Assembly: GCF_001051235.1 (NCBI RefSeq)
Contig: NZ_CBTJ020000057.1
Span: forward strand, 21,526 to 85,525
Length of the DNA stretch: 64,000 nucleotides
Reading direction: 5' to 3'
From: Candidatus Competibacter denitrificans Run_A_D11
GTDB lineage: Bacteria; Pseudomonadota; Gammaproteobacteria; Competibacterales; Competibacteraceae
Positions 45,006 through 54,410 of the stretch are shown in pieces. The position numbers and the translations under genes are program-made. The notes under the pieces are model-generated. The model had not been told where the DNA came from. It worked only from the letters and a program-made list of their open reading frames with translations, and ran no database searches. Within the stretch, counting starts at the first letter, position 1; every line of letters begins with the position of its first letter.

Positions 45006-45211
45006 TCAATTGCAGGCGTTCGTGTAGATCACGATCTCGAACGCCTTTTCAAACTTTTCCGGCGGCCAATTCGCCACCACTTGCCCCAATTGTTATGGCG
45101 GATGGAACATGCATTGTTCCATCACTTTGAACCGACCTAACGAATGGAACCCACCATTATTTTATTTCCGCACGAGCGCCAAACGGACTTTTCAATTTTA
45201 TTCGCCATACC

Positions 45212-45260
45212 GGAATAAATGAGGCTCGAACGGTATTTAGCTATATGAGAGCCAAACGAG
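45212..45260 (+). promoter_or_regulatory. Putative ECF-dependent promoter block, copy 2
   Basis: This repeats 43889-43937 with GGAATAAA, GGCTCGAA, CGGTATT and ATGAGAGCCAAACGA. It lies about 125 bp before the TIGR03118 gene. Sequence similarity between the two blocks continues for some 20 bases further, suggesting duplication of a promoter segment. Confidence 0.5.
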
Positions 45261-45384
45261 CGGACGGATTCAAGTCCCATTGGGTGTCCGCCAAGACGCT
45301 GGCGCACAGGCCGCCGATTTCTTAGCGAGCGGTCGCTAGCTGCCAGGCGATCAGTCATTTTCCATTGATCCACGGAGAACTCTT

Positions 45385-46524
45385 ATGTTGAGTAGAACGT
45401 TAAGTCTCGCGATGCTAGCACTGACCTTGGGGATCGCTCCATCCGCTCGGGCGGATACGAGCGTTTACGAGCAGAAAAATTTAGTGTCCGACCGAGCAGG
45501 TGCTGCTGCCAATACCGATCCGAAGCTCGTCAATGCTTGGGGCATCGCCTTCAACCCCAACGCTCTAGTTTGGGTAGCCAACACTGGAACCGGTACCTCC
45601 ACACTTTACGACGGTGCGGGAACGCCTTCTACCTTGGTCGTTACTATTCCTGGCGGCAACCCGACCGGAATCGTCTTCAACAGCTCCAATGATTTCGTGG
45701 TCGGCGCTAACCCCAGCCGCTTCATCTTCGCTACCGAAAGCGGCACTCTGGCGGCTTGGGCACCCGCTCCTTCCTCTCCCCCGCCCACCATCGCCGTCAC
45801 CGTCCACGATAATTCAACTGCCGGTGCGATTTATAAAGGTCTTGCCTTGGCTGCGAATGGTACCGGGCATTTCCTCTACGCAACGGATTTTCACAATAAC
45901 AAAATCGTCGTCTTCGACAAGGATTTCAAACCTGTCACGCTTTCGGGTTCTTTCAGCGACCCGAGCTTGCCTTCTGGTTTCGCACCGTTTGGTATCCAAA
46001 ACCTTAATGGTGATCTTTATGTAACCTACGCCCAACAAGACCACAATCGGGAAGATGATGTGGCGGGTCGCGGCCTTGGCTTCATCAATGTCTTCGATGC
46101 CAATGGCCATCTCGTGCGGCGTTTGGCGTCACGCGGCACGCTTAATGCGCCTTGGGGGATGGCGATTGCTCCCGCCAGCTTTGGTCGGTTTAGCAATCAT
46201 TTACTCGTCGGTAATTTCGGAGATGGGGCCATTAGCGCTTATGAACTCATAACCGGTAAGTTTCACGGTCGATTGCAGCAAGCCGACCGCCAGCCCCTCC
46301 GGATCGACGGCCTTTGGGGCTTGAGTTTCGGCAATGGTGTTGCCAATCAACCGACTAACACCTTGTTTTTTACCGCCGGTCCCAATGACGAGCAGCACGG
46401 CCTTTACGGCCGGATTGATGTGATTACCGCCCATAATGGAAATGATGATTCTCTCAAGGAAAGTGACATCAGCACTGATGATTCGGGTAACAGCGGAAAT
46501 GACGATCCGGAACCTTATCGCTAG
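45385..46524 (+). CDS. TIGR03118-family secreted protein
   Basis: A 379-residue protein with a signal peptide (SRTLSLAMLALTLGIAPSARAD). The mature part matches the TIGR03118 family: QKNLVSDRAGAAANTDPKLVNAWGIAFNPNALVWVANTGTGTSTLYDGAG, PTGIVFNSSNDFVVG, FIFATESGTLAAWAP, IYKGLALAANGTGHFLYATDFHNNKIVVFD, APWGMAIAPASFGRFSNHLLVGNFGDGAISAYE. The repeated pattern suggests a beta-propeller. The family function is unknown; members often sit near ECF sigma operons. Confidence 0.92.
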   Translation: MLSRTLSLAMLALTLGIAPSARADTSVYEQKNLVSDRAGAAANTDPKLVNAWGIAFNPNALVWVANTGTGTSTLYDGAGTPSTLVVTIPGGNPTGIVFNSSNDFVVGANPSRFIFATESGTLAAWAPAPSSPPPTIAVTVHDNSTAGAIYKGLALAANGTGHFLYATDFHNNKIVVFDKDFKPVTLSGSFSDPSLPSGFAPFGIQNLNGDLYVTYAQQDHNREDDVAGRGLGFINVFDANGHLVRRLASRGTLNAPWGMAIAPASFGRFSNHLLVGNFGDGAISAYELITGKFHGRLQQADRQPLRIDGLWGLSFGNGVANQPTNTLFFTAGPNDEQHGLYGRIDVITAHNGNDDSLKESDISTDDSGNSGNDDPEPYR

Positions 46525-46579
46525 TCACTCGTAGTACCGACCGACCTCAATGCGCCCGTGAAGTCCAGGAAATTCAACA

Positions 46580-47164
46580 ATGAACATTTTAAAATTCACA
46601 TTTTGGCCCAGGAATTCAATAGGGAATACATCTTGCCGTAGCACTGCCTTGCGGTCGGTTATCGTCCTGTTTGCAGTCGGCTGCACGTCGAAACTCCTCG
46701 TGCCGCCCGATGTGCCGACGATGCTCCAGCCGCCTCAAGATCAATCAGTCTTTCTAGAGGCGTGGGCGACGGGTGTACAAATCTATGAGTGTATCGCCAA
46801 GCCTGAAGCCCCCTCGGGCTTCGGGTGGAATTTCAAAGCACCAGAGGCCACGCTGACGGATCGCGCAGGTCATCCCATCGGCAAACACTATGCCGGGCCG
46901 ACTTGGGAATCCATCGATGGGAGTACCGTGGTCGGTGAACTTAAGTCACGCAATCCCGGCCCGGAGCCGTCCGCCATTCCCTGGTTACTCTTGACCGCTA
47001 AATCGACTACGGGCGCAGGCGATTTCAGCCGCGTCCAGAGCATTCAGCGGGTCCATACCACAGGCGGCATCGCACCCTTGCAGCCTTGTTCTTCCCGCAA
47101 TGTACAGCAGACGGTGCGTGTACCGTATGCAGCCACTTACTACTTTTATCGCACAACGCTCTAA
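46580..47164 (+). CDS. DUF3455-family protein
   Basis: A 194-residue protein, probably exported: a hydrophobic stretch RSVIVLFAVGCTSK ends in a possible lipobox Cys. The DUF3455 domain is visible as PPQDQSVFLEAWATGVQIYECIAKP, GFGWNFKAPEATLTDRAGHPIGKHYAGPTWESIDGSTVVGEL, and IQRVHTTGGIAPLQPCSS. Function unknown. It lies 55 bp after the TIGR03118 gene on the same strand, probably cotranscribed. Confidence 0.88.
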   Translation: MNILKFTFWPRNSIGNTSCRSTALRSVIVLFAVGCTSKLLVPPDVPTMLQPPQDQSVFLEAWATGVQIYECIAKPEAPSGFGWNFKAPEATLTDRAGHPIGKHYAGPTWESIDGSTVVGELKSRNPGPEPSAIPWLLLTAKSTTGAGDFSRVQSIQRVHTTGGIAPLQPCSSRNVQQTVRVPYAATYYFYRTTL

Positions 47165-47623
47165 TCAAATAGCACGCTCAACTAGAACTTGTTGAGCCGA
47201 ATCCATTACACGCTGACGTACTTTACAACCACTGTGAGATATTTAGCCATGACCCAGCTATTACTCATTATCTGTGTGGCGCGCGGATCGCATCAAGGCT
47301 AATTAGAATTGGGTTTGAGACAATAGTATATCGGAGGTTAAAGGGTATTTCCTCTTTGGCGACACGGTACTGGATAAGCATCACTCCCAATGAATCGTAT
47401 GGAGGCGTTGCGAATGAAATGCCAAGGCTATTATCAATAGGTGTTGGGGTTGGGGTTGTGCGTTCTTGGCCTGGGTTCAGGCCAAATTTGACCGTTCAAA
47501 CTGAACACATCACCTTGTCAATACAAGCACACCTTGTTGAGAGATTACTTCATTGAGCATAAAAATTTATTACTTAATATGATCTTTGCGTAAGTTCTAT
47601 TGGTTTTAAGTTTTCAGAAAAAT
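47165..47623. other. Intergenic region, no gene seen
   Basis: About 460 bp of AT-richer sequence. Short open frames here have no family features or convincing ribosome-binding sites. No copy of the activator element could be found at the position expected for the promoter at 47624-47638. Confidence 0.4.
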
Positions 47624-47638
47624 TGGCAAGAAAATTGC
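47624..47638 (+). promoter_or_regulatory. Sigma-54 (-24/-12) promoter of the 484-residue protein gene
   Basis: TTGGCAAGAAAATTGCT has both the GG and GC doublets at correct spacing (TGGCAA-N5-TTGC). The expected start is about 48 bases before ATG 47698. The match is seen; activity is inferred. Confidence 0.6.
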
Positions 47639-47697
47639 TAAAACTACCTACCTTCACATCAAGACCTTCGTATTTTTTACACCTTAAGGATTAAAAC

Positions 47698-49152
47698 ATG
47701 GCCTGTAATACTTTTGTAGCTATTCGATTTACACCCTCTTATGCTCGGCAAACAGAATGGCCTGATCATTTTGAAAAAGTATGTGACATATTGGGTTTAA
47801 AAACCCAATCTCCGGCTCCCAAGGATTTTGTTGAGGCCGTTTGTAATTGGCAAAAATCCCATCCGCCTCTTGTCGCTGATGGGATATTGGGGCCGGCCAC
47901 TTGGCGTTCCATGTACCCAATCATCAAGAAATATCAGCGTGGAGCAGCACGAGTAGGTGCTCGACCTGAGTGGGTAAATCGTATTAAATCGCAGAATACT
48001 GTTTCGGCTCCTCAAGGCTTTTCTGAAACCATAAACACTGCGATCAACAAGGCCGCCAATCAGGTAGCGGAAGGCATCAAGACTGTAATATCCGGTCCAA
48101 AAATCCCCATGGGCCCGTTACCTCCACCGACGGTACTACCCAATGCCGAAGATCTTTTGATTAAAGAAATGGTGGCACTTCTCAGGCATGATTCCCATAC
48201 CCCAGTTGAAGTCAGTATCCGCTATGTTCAACATGTGACGTCTATCCATATTGCCGATACTATTTCGACTCAATCCGTTTTATCACCTTGGGTGAGCTTA
48301 GTAGGTACGCTCAAGGTAGGCCAAGTGTGGCCAGGCATAAAAGGAGGGGTGAGGATCATTCTTAGTTTAACGCCTGGATTCTCTCTGGATAACACCTTGG
48401 TAGGGGAAGTGGTTTTTGTCACCGAAAGTGGTCGATTTTACGCGCAGAATCTTGAAGGGTGGGTGAATGATTACACAGCGGCATTTATCAGTGGGCTGAC
48501 CCGCTCCTTAACCCCACTCAAAACAATGCTTGATATCGAAGCTAAATTTTTATTGGGTGCAATATCGGCAACGAGCGGCTACGCAGCTTTATTTGTTGTC
48601 ACAGCCAGTGTAGTCCCATGGTGTTATAAAAATCAAACGGCCATTCGAATTAGTGTGGCTGCTGTCTATGTCTTATATGAAGCCTGTCAAGTTATCAAAA
48701 CCCTCGCCCCGAAGCTGTATGATAAAGTATTTTGGGTGTGTCTAAAACGAATTTTATCGGAGATTCCTAATTCGGCATTACGCGATGAAAAAATTATGGC
48801 CTTTTTCGTGGGTCAGATGATATGGAAATTAGGTAAGGCAGCCTTGACGAAAGATTTTAGTGCGGGCCTGGATACACTCAAATTGTTAGCGAAATATATC
48901 GTAGTGGCTTTGGGAAAGGCGGCTATACCGATAGTAAGTGCGGCCGCAAAAGCGGTTCCTGGTGCTGCCAAGCATATAAATGCCGACCAACAATTGGTAA
49001 AGGATTTACGTGATATTGGTATCTCAATCATTGTGGAGGAAGCCTATGCAATTAACCAAGAAATTAAAAAACATACCCAAAAAATACAAGAACAACTCGA
49101 AAAGCTTAAAAAGGCTTTAGAGCAATTGGCGGGCACACTAACCGCGCTGTAG
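47698..49152 (+). CDS. Unknown protein with peptidoglycan-binding-like N terminus
   Basis: A 484-residue protein that I cannot assign as a whole. The N terminus (about residues 25-75) contains FVEAVCNWQKSHPPLVADGILGPATWRSMYP, which matches the core of PG_binding_1 domains. A Pro-rich linker (about 145-160) follows. The remainder has several hydrophobic segments (about 285-310, 320-340, 400-420) and a charged, Lys/Glu-rich coiled-coil end (EIKKHTQKIQEQLEKLKKALEQLAG). No signal peptide is visible. Lower GC content and codon use differ from neighbours, suggesting acquisition. A cell-wall-targeting or pore-type effector is possible but unproven. Confidence 0.75.
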   Translation: MACNTFVAIRFTPSYARQTEWPDHFEKVCDILGLKTQSPAPKDFVEAVCNWQKSHPPLVADGILGPATWRSMYPIIKKYQRGAARVGARPEWVNRIKSQNTVSAPQGFSETINTAINKAANQVAEGIKTVISGPKIPMGPLPPPTVLPNAEDLLIKEMVALLRHDSHTPVEVSIRYVQHVTSIHIADTISTQSVLSPWVSLVGTLKVGQVWPGIKGGVRIILSLTPGFSLDNTLVGEVVFVTESGRFYAQNLEGWVNDYTAAFISGLTRSLTPLKTMLDIEAKFLLGAISATSGYAALFVVTASVVPWCYKNQTAIRISVAAVYVLYEACQVIKTLAPKLYDKVFWVCLKRILSEIPNSALRDEKIMAFFVGQMIWKLGKAALTKDFSAGLDTLKLLAKYIVVALGKAAIPIVSAAAKAVPGAAKHINADQQLVKDLRDIGISIIVEEAYAINQEIKKHTQKIQEQLEKLKKALEQLAGTLTAL

Positions 49153-49634
49153 TAGGGTTTTTTGTTCTAATGATATGGATGAGGGCTAGCTACGTTGGCA
49201 GTATCTAGGGCCTTCTTGAGCGATGAATCGTCTAATCCAGACTGCGCGAGTTGCGAGGGTTCTGATGTACGCGATTACCCACAAATCATCCTGAGGGGAC
49301 GAAGGCTTGTTGAATGGCGGCGATGCCGCAGCCAGTGCCAAAGTGGGCTATTGCACTGGCTGCGGCATCGCCACCTCGTTTAGGCAAACGGGGGCAAACC
49401 CTTGCCTCGCTCAACGGTGTCTTAAAAAACCACCTGCGGCACCGTGCCGACGGGCGCAAGGTGGCCACGCTGGCAGATGGCTGACTGAAAATGGCTCGGT
49501 CAAAGCCACCGCGCAATAGCTACGGTTTGGATGGCCGGCATAGACCCCAGGCAACCAATCGCCAGATGGCTCGCCTTCGGGGGCACTTGCCGATATAAAG
49601 TGACCTCTTTGTCGAAGGTTGCGAGCCGTACCCC
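49153..49634. other. Intergenic region with a strong inverted repeat
   Basis: About 480 bp between the unknown 484-residue protein and hsdM. It holds the 20-bp inverted repeat described separately; I see no gene. The hsdM promoter must lie here. Confidence 0.45.
49319..49372. repeat. 20-bp perfect inverted repeat
   Basis: GGCGATGCCGCAGCCAGTGC (49319-49338) and its exact complement (49353-49372) are separated by 14 bases. This would make a very stable hairpin in either strand's RNA. There is no T-run and no adjacent transposase. Confidence 0.85.
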
Positions 49635-52055
49635 ATGCCCATCAAAAAATCCGACCTCTATTCTTCCCTCTGGGCCTCCTGCGATGAACTGCGTGGCGGC
49701 ATGGATGCCAGCCAATACAAGGACTACGTTCTGTTCATGCTGTTCATCAAGTACATCAGCGACAAGTACGCTCACAGCGATGACTTTGCCCCGCCGGTCG
49801 TCATTCCCAAAGGGGCCAGTTTCAAGGACATGATCGCCCTTAAGGGCAAGAGCGACATCGGCGACAAGATCAACACCCAGATCATCCAACCCCTGATCGA
49901 TGCCAACATCCGCTTGGCGCACAGCGACTTCCCGGACTTCAACGACCCCAACAAGCTGGGCGAAGGGTCGGCGATGGTGGAACGTCTGTCTAACCTGATC
50001 AGCATTTTCCAGAAGCCGGAGCTGGATTTCTCGAAGAATCGCGCCGAACACGACGACATCCTCGGCGACGCCTACGAATACCTGATGCGTCACTTCGCCC
50101 AGGATTCCGGCAAGAGCAAGGGGCAGTTCTACACGCCGTCCGAAGTCAGCCGGGTGATCGCCAAGGTGATCGGCATTGCGCCGGAGAACACCAAGGCCGC
50201 CACCACCGCCTACGATCCGACCTGCGGCTCCGGCTCGCTGTTGCTGAAAGTCGCCGCCGAAGCCGGTCGCAAGATCACCCTGGAAGGGCAAGAAAAAGAT
50301 GTCACCACCGCCGGCCTGGCGCGGATGAACATGATCCTGCATGACTTCCCCACCGCCACCATCCTCTCTGGCAACACCCTGGCGGCCCCCAAGTTCAAGG
50401 AGGGCGAGCGACTGCGCACCTACGACTACGTGGTCGCCAACCCGCCCTTTTCCGACAAGACCTGGAGCACCGGCCTGGCCCCGGAGGACGACCTTTATCA
50501 GCGTTTCAGTTGGGGCGCGCCGCCCGCCAAGCAGGGCGATTATGCCTACCTGCTGCACATCATCCGCAGCATGAAGGGCGCCGGCAAGGCCGCCTGCATC
50601 CTGCCCCACGGCGTGCTGTTCCGAGGCAATGCCGAGGCGGTCATCCGCCAGCGACTGGTGCGCTCCGGCATCCTCAAGGGCATCATCGGCTTACCCGCTA
50701 ACCTCTTCTACGGTACCGGCATCCCCGCCTGCATCCTGGTGCTGGACAAGGAAAACGCCACCGCCCGCAAGGGGGTGTTCATGATCGACGCCAGTAAGGG
50801 CTACATCAAGGACGGTAACAAGAACCGCCTGCGCGAGCAGGACATCCACAAGATCGTGGACACCTTCACCCGGCAGGTCGATACTCCGCGCTATGCCCGC
50901 AGGGTGCCCTTTGCCGAGATTGCTGACGCGAAGAACGATTTCAATCTTAACCTGCCGCGCTATATCGACAGCAGCGAACCGGAAGACCTTCAGGACATCA
51001 ATGCCCACCTCAACGGCGGCATCCCGGAGCGGGACATTGATGCCTTTGCCGCAGACTGGCAGCAAATGCCCGGCTTGCGCGCGGCGTTGTTTGAATCGGC
51101 CGGCCGCCCTGGCTACGCGCGTCTCACGCGGCCGCTGACCGAGATCAAGGCCACCATCCTCCGTCACGCGGAGTTCATCGCCTTTACCGAAAAGGTGAAC
51201 ACGCTGTTCAGCAAATGGCGCGAAGCGCTCACACCCAAGCTGGTGGGTTTTGCTCAGAACGATCATCCCAAGGCCCTGATCGGCACCGTCTCCGAGACCC
51301 TGCTCGCCACCTTCCAGGCCGCGCCCCTGCTCGATCCCTACGCGGTTTATCAGCACCTGATGGACTACTGGGCGGAAACCATGCAAGACGACGCCTATCT
51401 GATCGCCGCTGATGGCTGGGTGGCCAAACCAGCGCGTATCGTCGAAACCGACAAGAAGGGTAAAAAGAAGGATAAGGGCTGGGCCTGCGAGCTGATCCCC
51501 AAGCCCTTTCTCGTTGCCCGCTACTTTGCCCAGCAACAGGCGGCGCTGGAGGCCAAACAGGCCGAACTTGAAGCTGTCGCCAGCCAGGTTAGCGAACTGG
51601 AAGAGGAACACGGAGGTGAGGATGCCGCCTTTTCCGGCTTCGAGAAGATCAACGCCGCCCAAGTGAAAGATCGCATCAACGAAATCGGTCATGATCCCGA
51701 CGCCAAGGACGAACTGGCGGTGCTGAGGCAATGGCTCCAGTTGAGCGACCAAGAAAGCAAGCTCAAGAAAGCGGTCAAGGAACTGGACGTCCAACTCGAC
51801 CAGCAGGCCCATGACCACTACGCTAAGCTGAGCGTGGCGGAGATCAAAACGCTGGTGGTCGATGACAAATGGCTGGCACGGATTGCTGCCGACCTGCAAG
51901 GCGAACTCGACCGTGTAGGCCAAACTCTGACCGGGCGCATCCGCGAACTGGCTGAACGTTACGCCACGCCGCTGCCGCAACTGGTGGATGAGGTGGCCGT
52001 GCTGTCGGCCAAGGTGGAGGAACACCTCAAGCGGATGGGGGCGGTATGGAGGTGA
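49635..52055 (+). CDS. hsdM: Type I restriction-modification methyltransferase subunit HsdM
   Basis: An 806-residue N6-adenine methyltransferase, with an N-terminal HsdM helical bundle (SDLYSSLWASCDELRGGMDASQYKDYVLFMLFIKYISDKY). GQFYTPSEVSRVI follows, then the SAM motif AYDPTCGSGSLLLKVA and catalytic NPPF in VVANPPFSDKTW. A long C-terminal extension (about 520-806) includes coiled-coil segments, larger than classical HsdM. Together with HsdS it methylates the recognition site; with HsdR it forms the nuclease. It overlaps hsdS by 10 bp. Confidence 0.96.
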   Translation: MPIKKSDLYSSLWASCDELRGGMDASQYKDYVLFMLFIKYISDKYAHSDDFAPPVVIPKGASFKDMIALKGKSDIGDKINTQIIQPLIDANIRLAHSDFPDFNDPNKLGEGSAMVERLSNLISIFQKPELDFSKNRAEHDDILGDAYEYLMRHFAQDSGKSKGQFYTPSEVSRVIAKVIGIAPENTKAATTAYDPTCGSGSLLLKVAAEAGRKITLEGQEKDVTTAGLARMNMILHDFPTATILSGNTLAAPKFKEGERLRTYDYVVANPPFSDKTWSTGLAPEDDLYQRFSWGAPPAKQGDYAYLLHIIRSMKGAGKAACILPHGVLFRGNAEAVIRQRLVRSGILKGIIGLPANLFYGTGIPACILVLDKENATARKGVFMIDASKGYIKDGNKNRLREQDIHKIVDTFTRQVDTPRYARRVPFAEIADAKNDFNLNLPRYIDSSEPEDLQDINAHLNGGIPERDIDAFAADWQQMPGLRAALFESAGRPGYARLTRPLTEIKATILRHAEFIAFTEKVNTLFSKWREALTPKLVGFAQNDHPKALIGTVSETLLATFQAAPLLDPYAVYQHLMDYWAETMQDDAYLIAADGWVAKPARIVETDKKGKKKDKGWACELIPKPFLVARYFAQQQAALEAKQAELEAVASQVSELEEEHGGEDAAFSGFEKINAAQVKDRINEIGHDPDAKDELAVLRQWLQLSDQESKLKKAVKELDVQLDQQAHDHYAKLSVAEIKTLVVDDKWLARIAADLQGELDRVGQTLTGRIRELAERYATPLPQLVDEVAVLSAKVEEHLKRMGAVWR

Positions 52056-53370
52056 GGCCTGAACTTAAGCGCACTGCTGCCTTAGCCCTACCTGAAGACT
52101 GGGATATTCGAAAAATTTTTGAGATCGCTGGGTATCAAAAGGCCCGCTTTAATGATGGCGACTGGGTGGAGGCTGAACATATCACTGACAAAGGTATCAG
52201 GTTAATTCAGACGGGAAACATTGGTGTCGGGCGATATGTAGAGAAAGAAGGGAAGAAATACATATACAAAGCTTCGTTTGAGAAACTTAAGTGTAAGCTA
52301 TTAATTGTCGGTGATTTGTTGATTTGCCGCCTTTCCGAGCCGGCTGGTCGTGCATGTATCTTGCCTGATCTGGGTGAGGGAAACGTCATTACATCTGTGG
52401 ATGTAACGATTTTTAGGCCGAATCCTGATAGTGCGGACCGTGAGTATCTTGTGCAGTACTTCTCAACACCGCAGTGGTTCGATGCAGTTCTAGAGCACGT
52501 TGGTGGGACGACACATAAGAGAATATCTCGTGGTGCGCTTGGAAAAATATCAATTCCTATAGGAGTTACGCAGTTGAAATTCTAAGTGATTGATTAATAG
52601 AAGATTTCTGTTGTCTGCTGCACAGGTCGATTTCTTTTAAAATCAGAGCGTTAGAGACCCAACTGCGTAACTCCTATCCTATTCCAAATCGGATAGAAGA
52701 ACAACGCGCCATCGCCACCGCCCTGTCGGATGTAGATGCGCTGCTCGACGGCCTGACCCGCCTGATCGCCAAGAAGCGCGACCTCAAACAGGCCACTATG
52801 CAGCAACTCCTTACCGGGCAAACCCGACTGCCGGGGTTTAGCGGGGAGTGGGAGGTGAGGTATTTGGGGGATTTATGCAAACTAAAAAGCGGGGAAAGCA
52901 TTACCGCAGCTAGGATTGATGGACACTCTGCCTATCTGTGTTATGGCGGCAATGGTTTGCGTGGTTACACCTCGACTTTTACGCATGATGGGAAATACGC
53001 CTTGATTGGTCGGCAAGATGCTTTGTGTGGGAATGTTGTTGGAGTCGAAGGTCGGTTCTTTGCGTCTGAGCACGCGCTTGTAGTAACCGCAAACACGGAT
53101 ATAGCAATCGAATGGCTGACCTATGTGTTGAGTCGCATGAACCTCAATCAGTACTCTGAATCGTCAGCTCAACCTGGCTTGTCTGCCTCTAAGCTGGTGA
53201 TGTTAAGAATTGATGCCCCTTCAACAGCGGCCGAACAAACCGCCGTCGCCGCCCTGCTCTCCGACCTGGACGCCGAACTGGCCGCTCTTGAAGCCCGCCT
53301 GAGCAAAACCCGTGCCCTGAAGCAGGCCATGATGCAGGAACTGCTGACCGGGCGGATTCGCCTGTTATGA
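52046..53370 (+). pseudogene. hsdS: HsdS specificity subunit split by a MITE
   Basis: The first target-recognition domain (LPEDWDIRKIFEIAGYQKARFNDG to GGTTHKRISRGALGKISIPIG) runs into the MITE at 52560 and stops after TQLKF at 52585. After the MITE the frame resumes as IPNRIEEQRAIATALSDVDALLDGLTRLIAKKRDLKQATMQQLLTGQTRLPGF, then the second domain and distal repeat, ending at 53370. Removing the MITE and one TCCTA repeat restores a 400-residue HsdS. The present upstream product is 179 residues. Whether the two halves can still assemble is unknown. Confidence 0.92.
52560..52676 (+). mobile_element. MITE copy 1 (117 bp) in hsdS
   Basis: The ends are TAGGAGTTACGCAGTTG and its exact inverse (17 bp each). 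The element is flanked by a 5-bp direct repeat TCCTA (52555-52559 and 52677-52681). It codes for nothing. It is nearly identical to 62077-62193 and shares its ends with the IS that begins at 63905. Confidence 0.95.
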
Positions 53371-54410
53371 ACACCTTGCCGGCTGCTGATACGGCGCTGG
53401 TGGCCGAGCTGCGCCAACTGATCGACGCCGCCCGCCAGCGGGCCGCCACAGCGGTGAATGCCGAGCTGACCCAACTGTACTGGCGGATCGGCGAACGCAT
53501 CCACCGCGAAATCCTCGGCAGCCAGCGGGCGGGCTATGGCGAGGAGATCGTCGCCACGCTAGGTCGGCAACTGAGCGCCGACTATGGGCGCGGCTGGAGT
53601 GCGCGGCAGTTGCGACTGTGCATCCGCTTCGCCCAGACTTACCCCGACGCGCAGATTGTGTACACGCTGTGTGCCGAATTGAGCTGGTCACATCTGCGGC
53701 TGATCGCGGCCCTCGACGATTCGTTAAAGCGCGACTTCTACACCGAGTTATGTCGGTTGGAAGGCTGGAGCGTGCGCCAGTTGCAGGAGCGTATGCAGTC
53801 CATGCTGTTTGAGCGCTCGGCGATCTCGAAGCAGCCGGATGCTACCCTCCGCCACGATCTGGAACAGTTGCGCGAACAGGGCCAGCCCTCGCCCGCGCTG
53901 CTGCTGAAAGACCCCTATGTGCTGGACTTTCTCGGCCTCCACGACCGTTACCTGGAAAAGGATCTCGAAGACGCCATCCTGCGCGAGATTGAGCAATTCC
54001 TGCTGGAACTCGGCGCTGGCTTCGCCTTCGTTGCCCGCCAGAAGCGCCTACAGATCGACAACGACGATTTCTACATCGACCTGTTGTTCTACAACCGCAA
54101 GCTGAAACGGCTGGTGGCGCTGGAGTTGAAGACCGGCGACTTCCGCGCCGAGTACAAGGGGCAGATGGAGCTATACCTGCGCTGGTTGGCCCGCCACGAG
54201 CAGGAACCCGATGAAAACCCGCCGTTGGGCATTATTCTATGCACCAGCAAGAAGCAGGAGCAGATCGAGCTGCTGGAGCTGGGCCAAAGTGGCATCCACG
54301 TTGCCGAGTACCTGACCGTGCTGCCGCCGCCGGACATCCTGCGGGCGTGCCTGCACCAATCCATTGCGCGGGCGCGGGCGCGCCTGCTGGAGAACAAGGA
54401 CAGCACATGA
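53367..54410 (+). CDS. YhcG/DUF1016-type PD-(D/E)xK nuclease-domain protein
   Basis: A 347-residue protein. The N-terminal DUF1016_N domain is visible as [57 protein letters not shown] and [13 protein letters not shown]. The C-terminal PD-(D/E)xK domain has [41 protein letters not shown]. Members often accompany type I restriction genes; their exact role is unclear. It starts at the hsdS stop (ATGA) and ends overlapping hsdR, so all lie in one operon. Confidence 0.92.
   Translation: MNTLPAADTALVAELRQLIDAARQRAATAVNAELTQLYWRIGERIHREILGSQRAGYGEEIVATLGRQLSADYGRGWSARQLRLCIRFAQTYPDAQIVYTLCAELSWSHLRLIAALDDSLKRDFYTELCRLEGWSVRQLQERMQSMLFERSAISKQPDATLRHDLEQLREQGQPSPALLLKDPYVLDFLGLHDRYLEKDLEDAILREIEQFLLELGAGFAFVARQKRLQIDNDDFYIDLLFYNRKLKRLVALELKTGDFRAEYKGQMELYLRWLARHEQEPDENPPLGIILCTSKKQEQIELLELGQSGIHVAEYLTVLPPPDILRACLHQSIARARARLLENKDST

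Noticed and set aside
49319..49372. Retron msd or CRISPR-like structure at the 20-bp inverted repeat
   Set aside because: No reverse transcriptase, no repeated spacer array and no cas gene are nearby.
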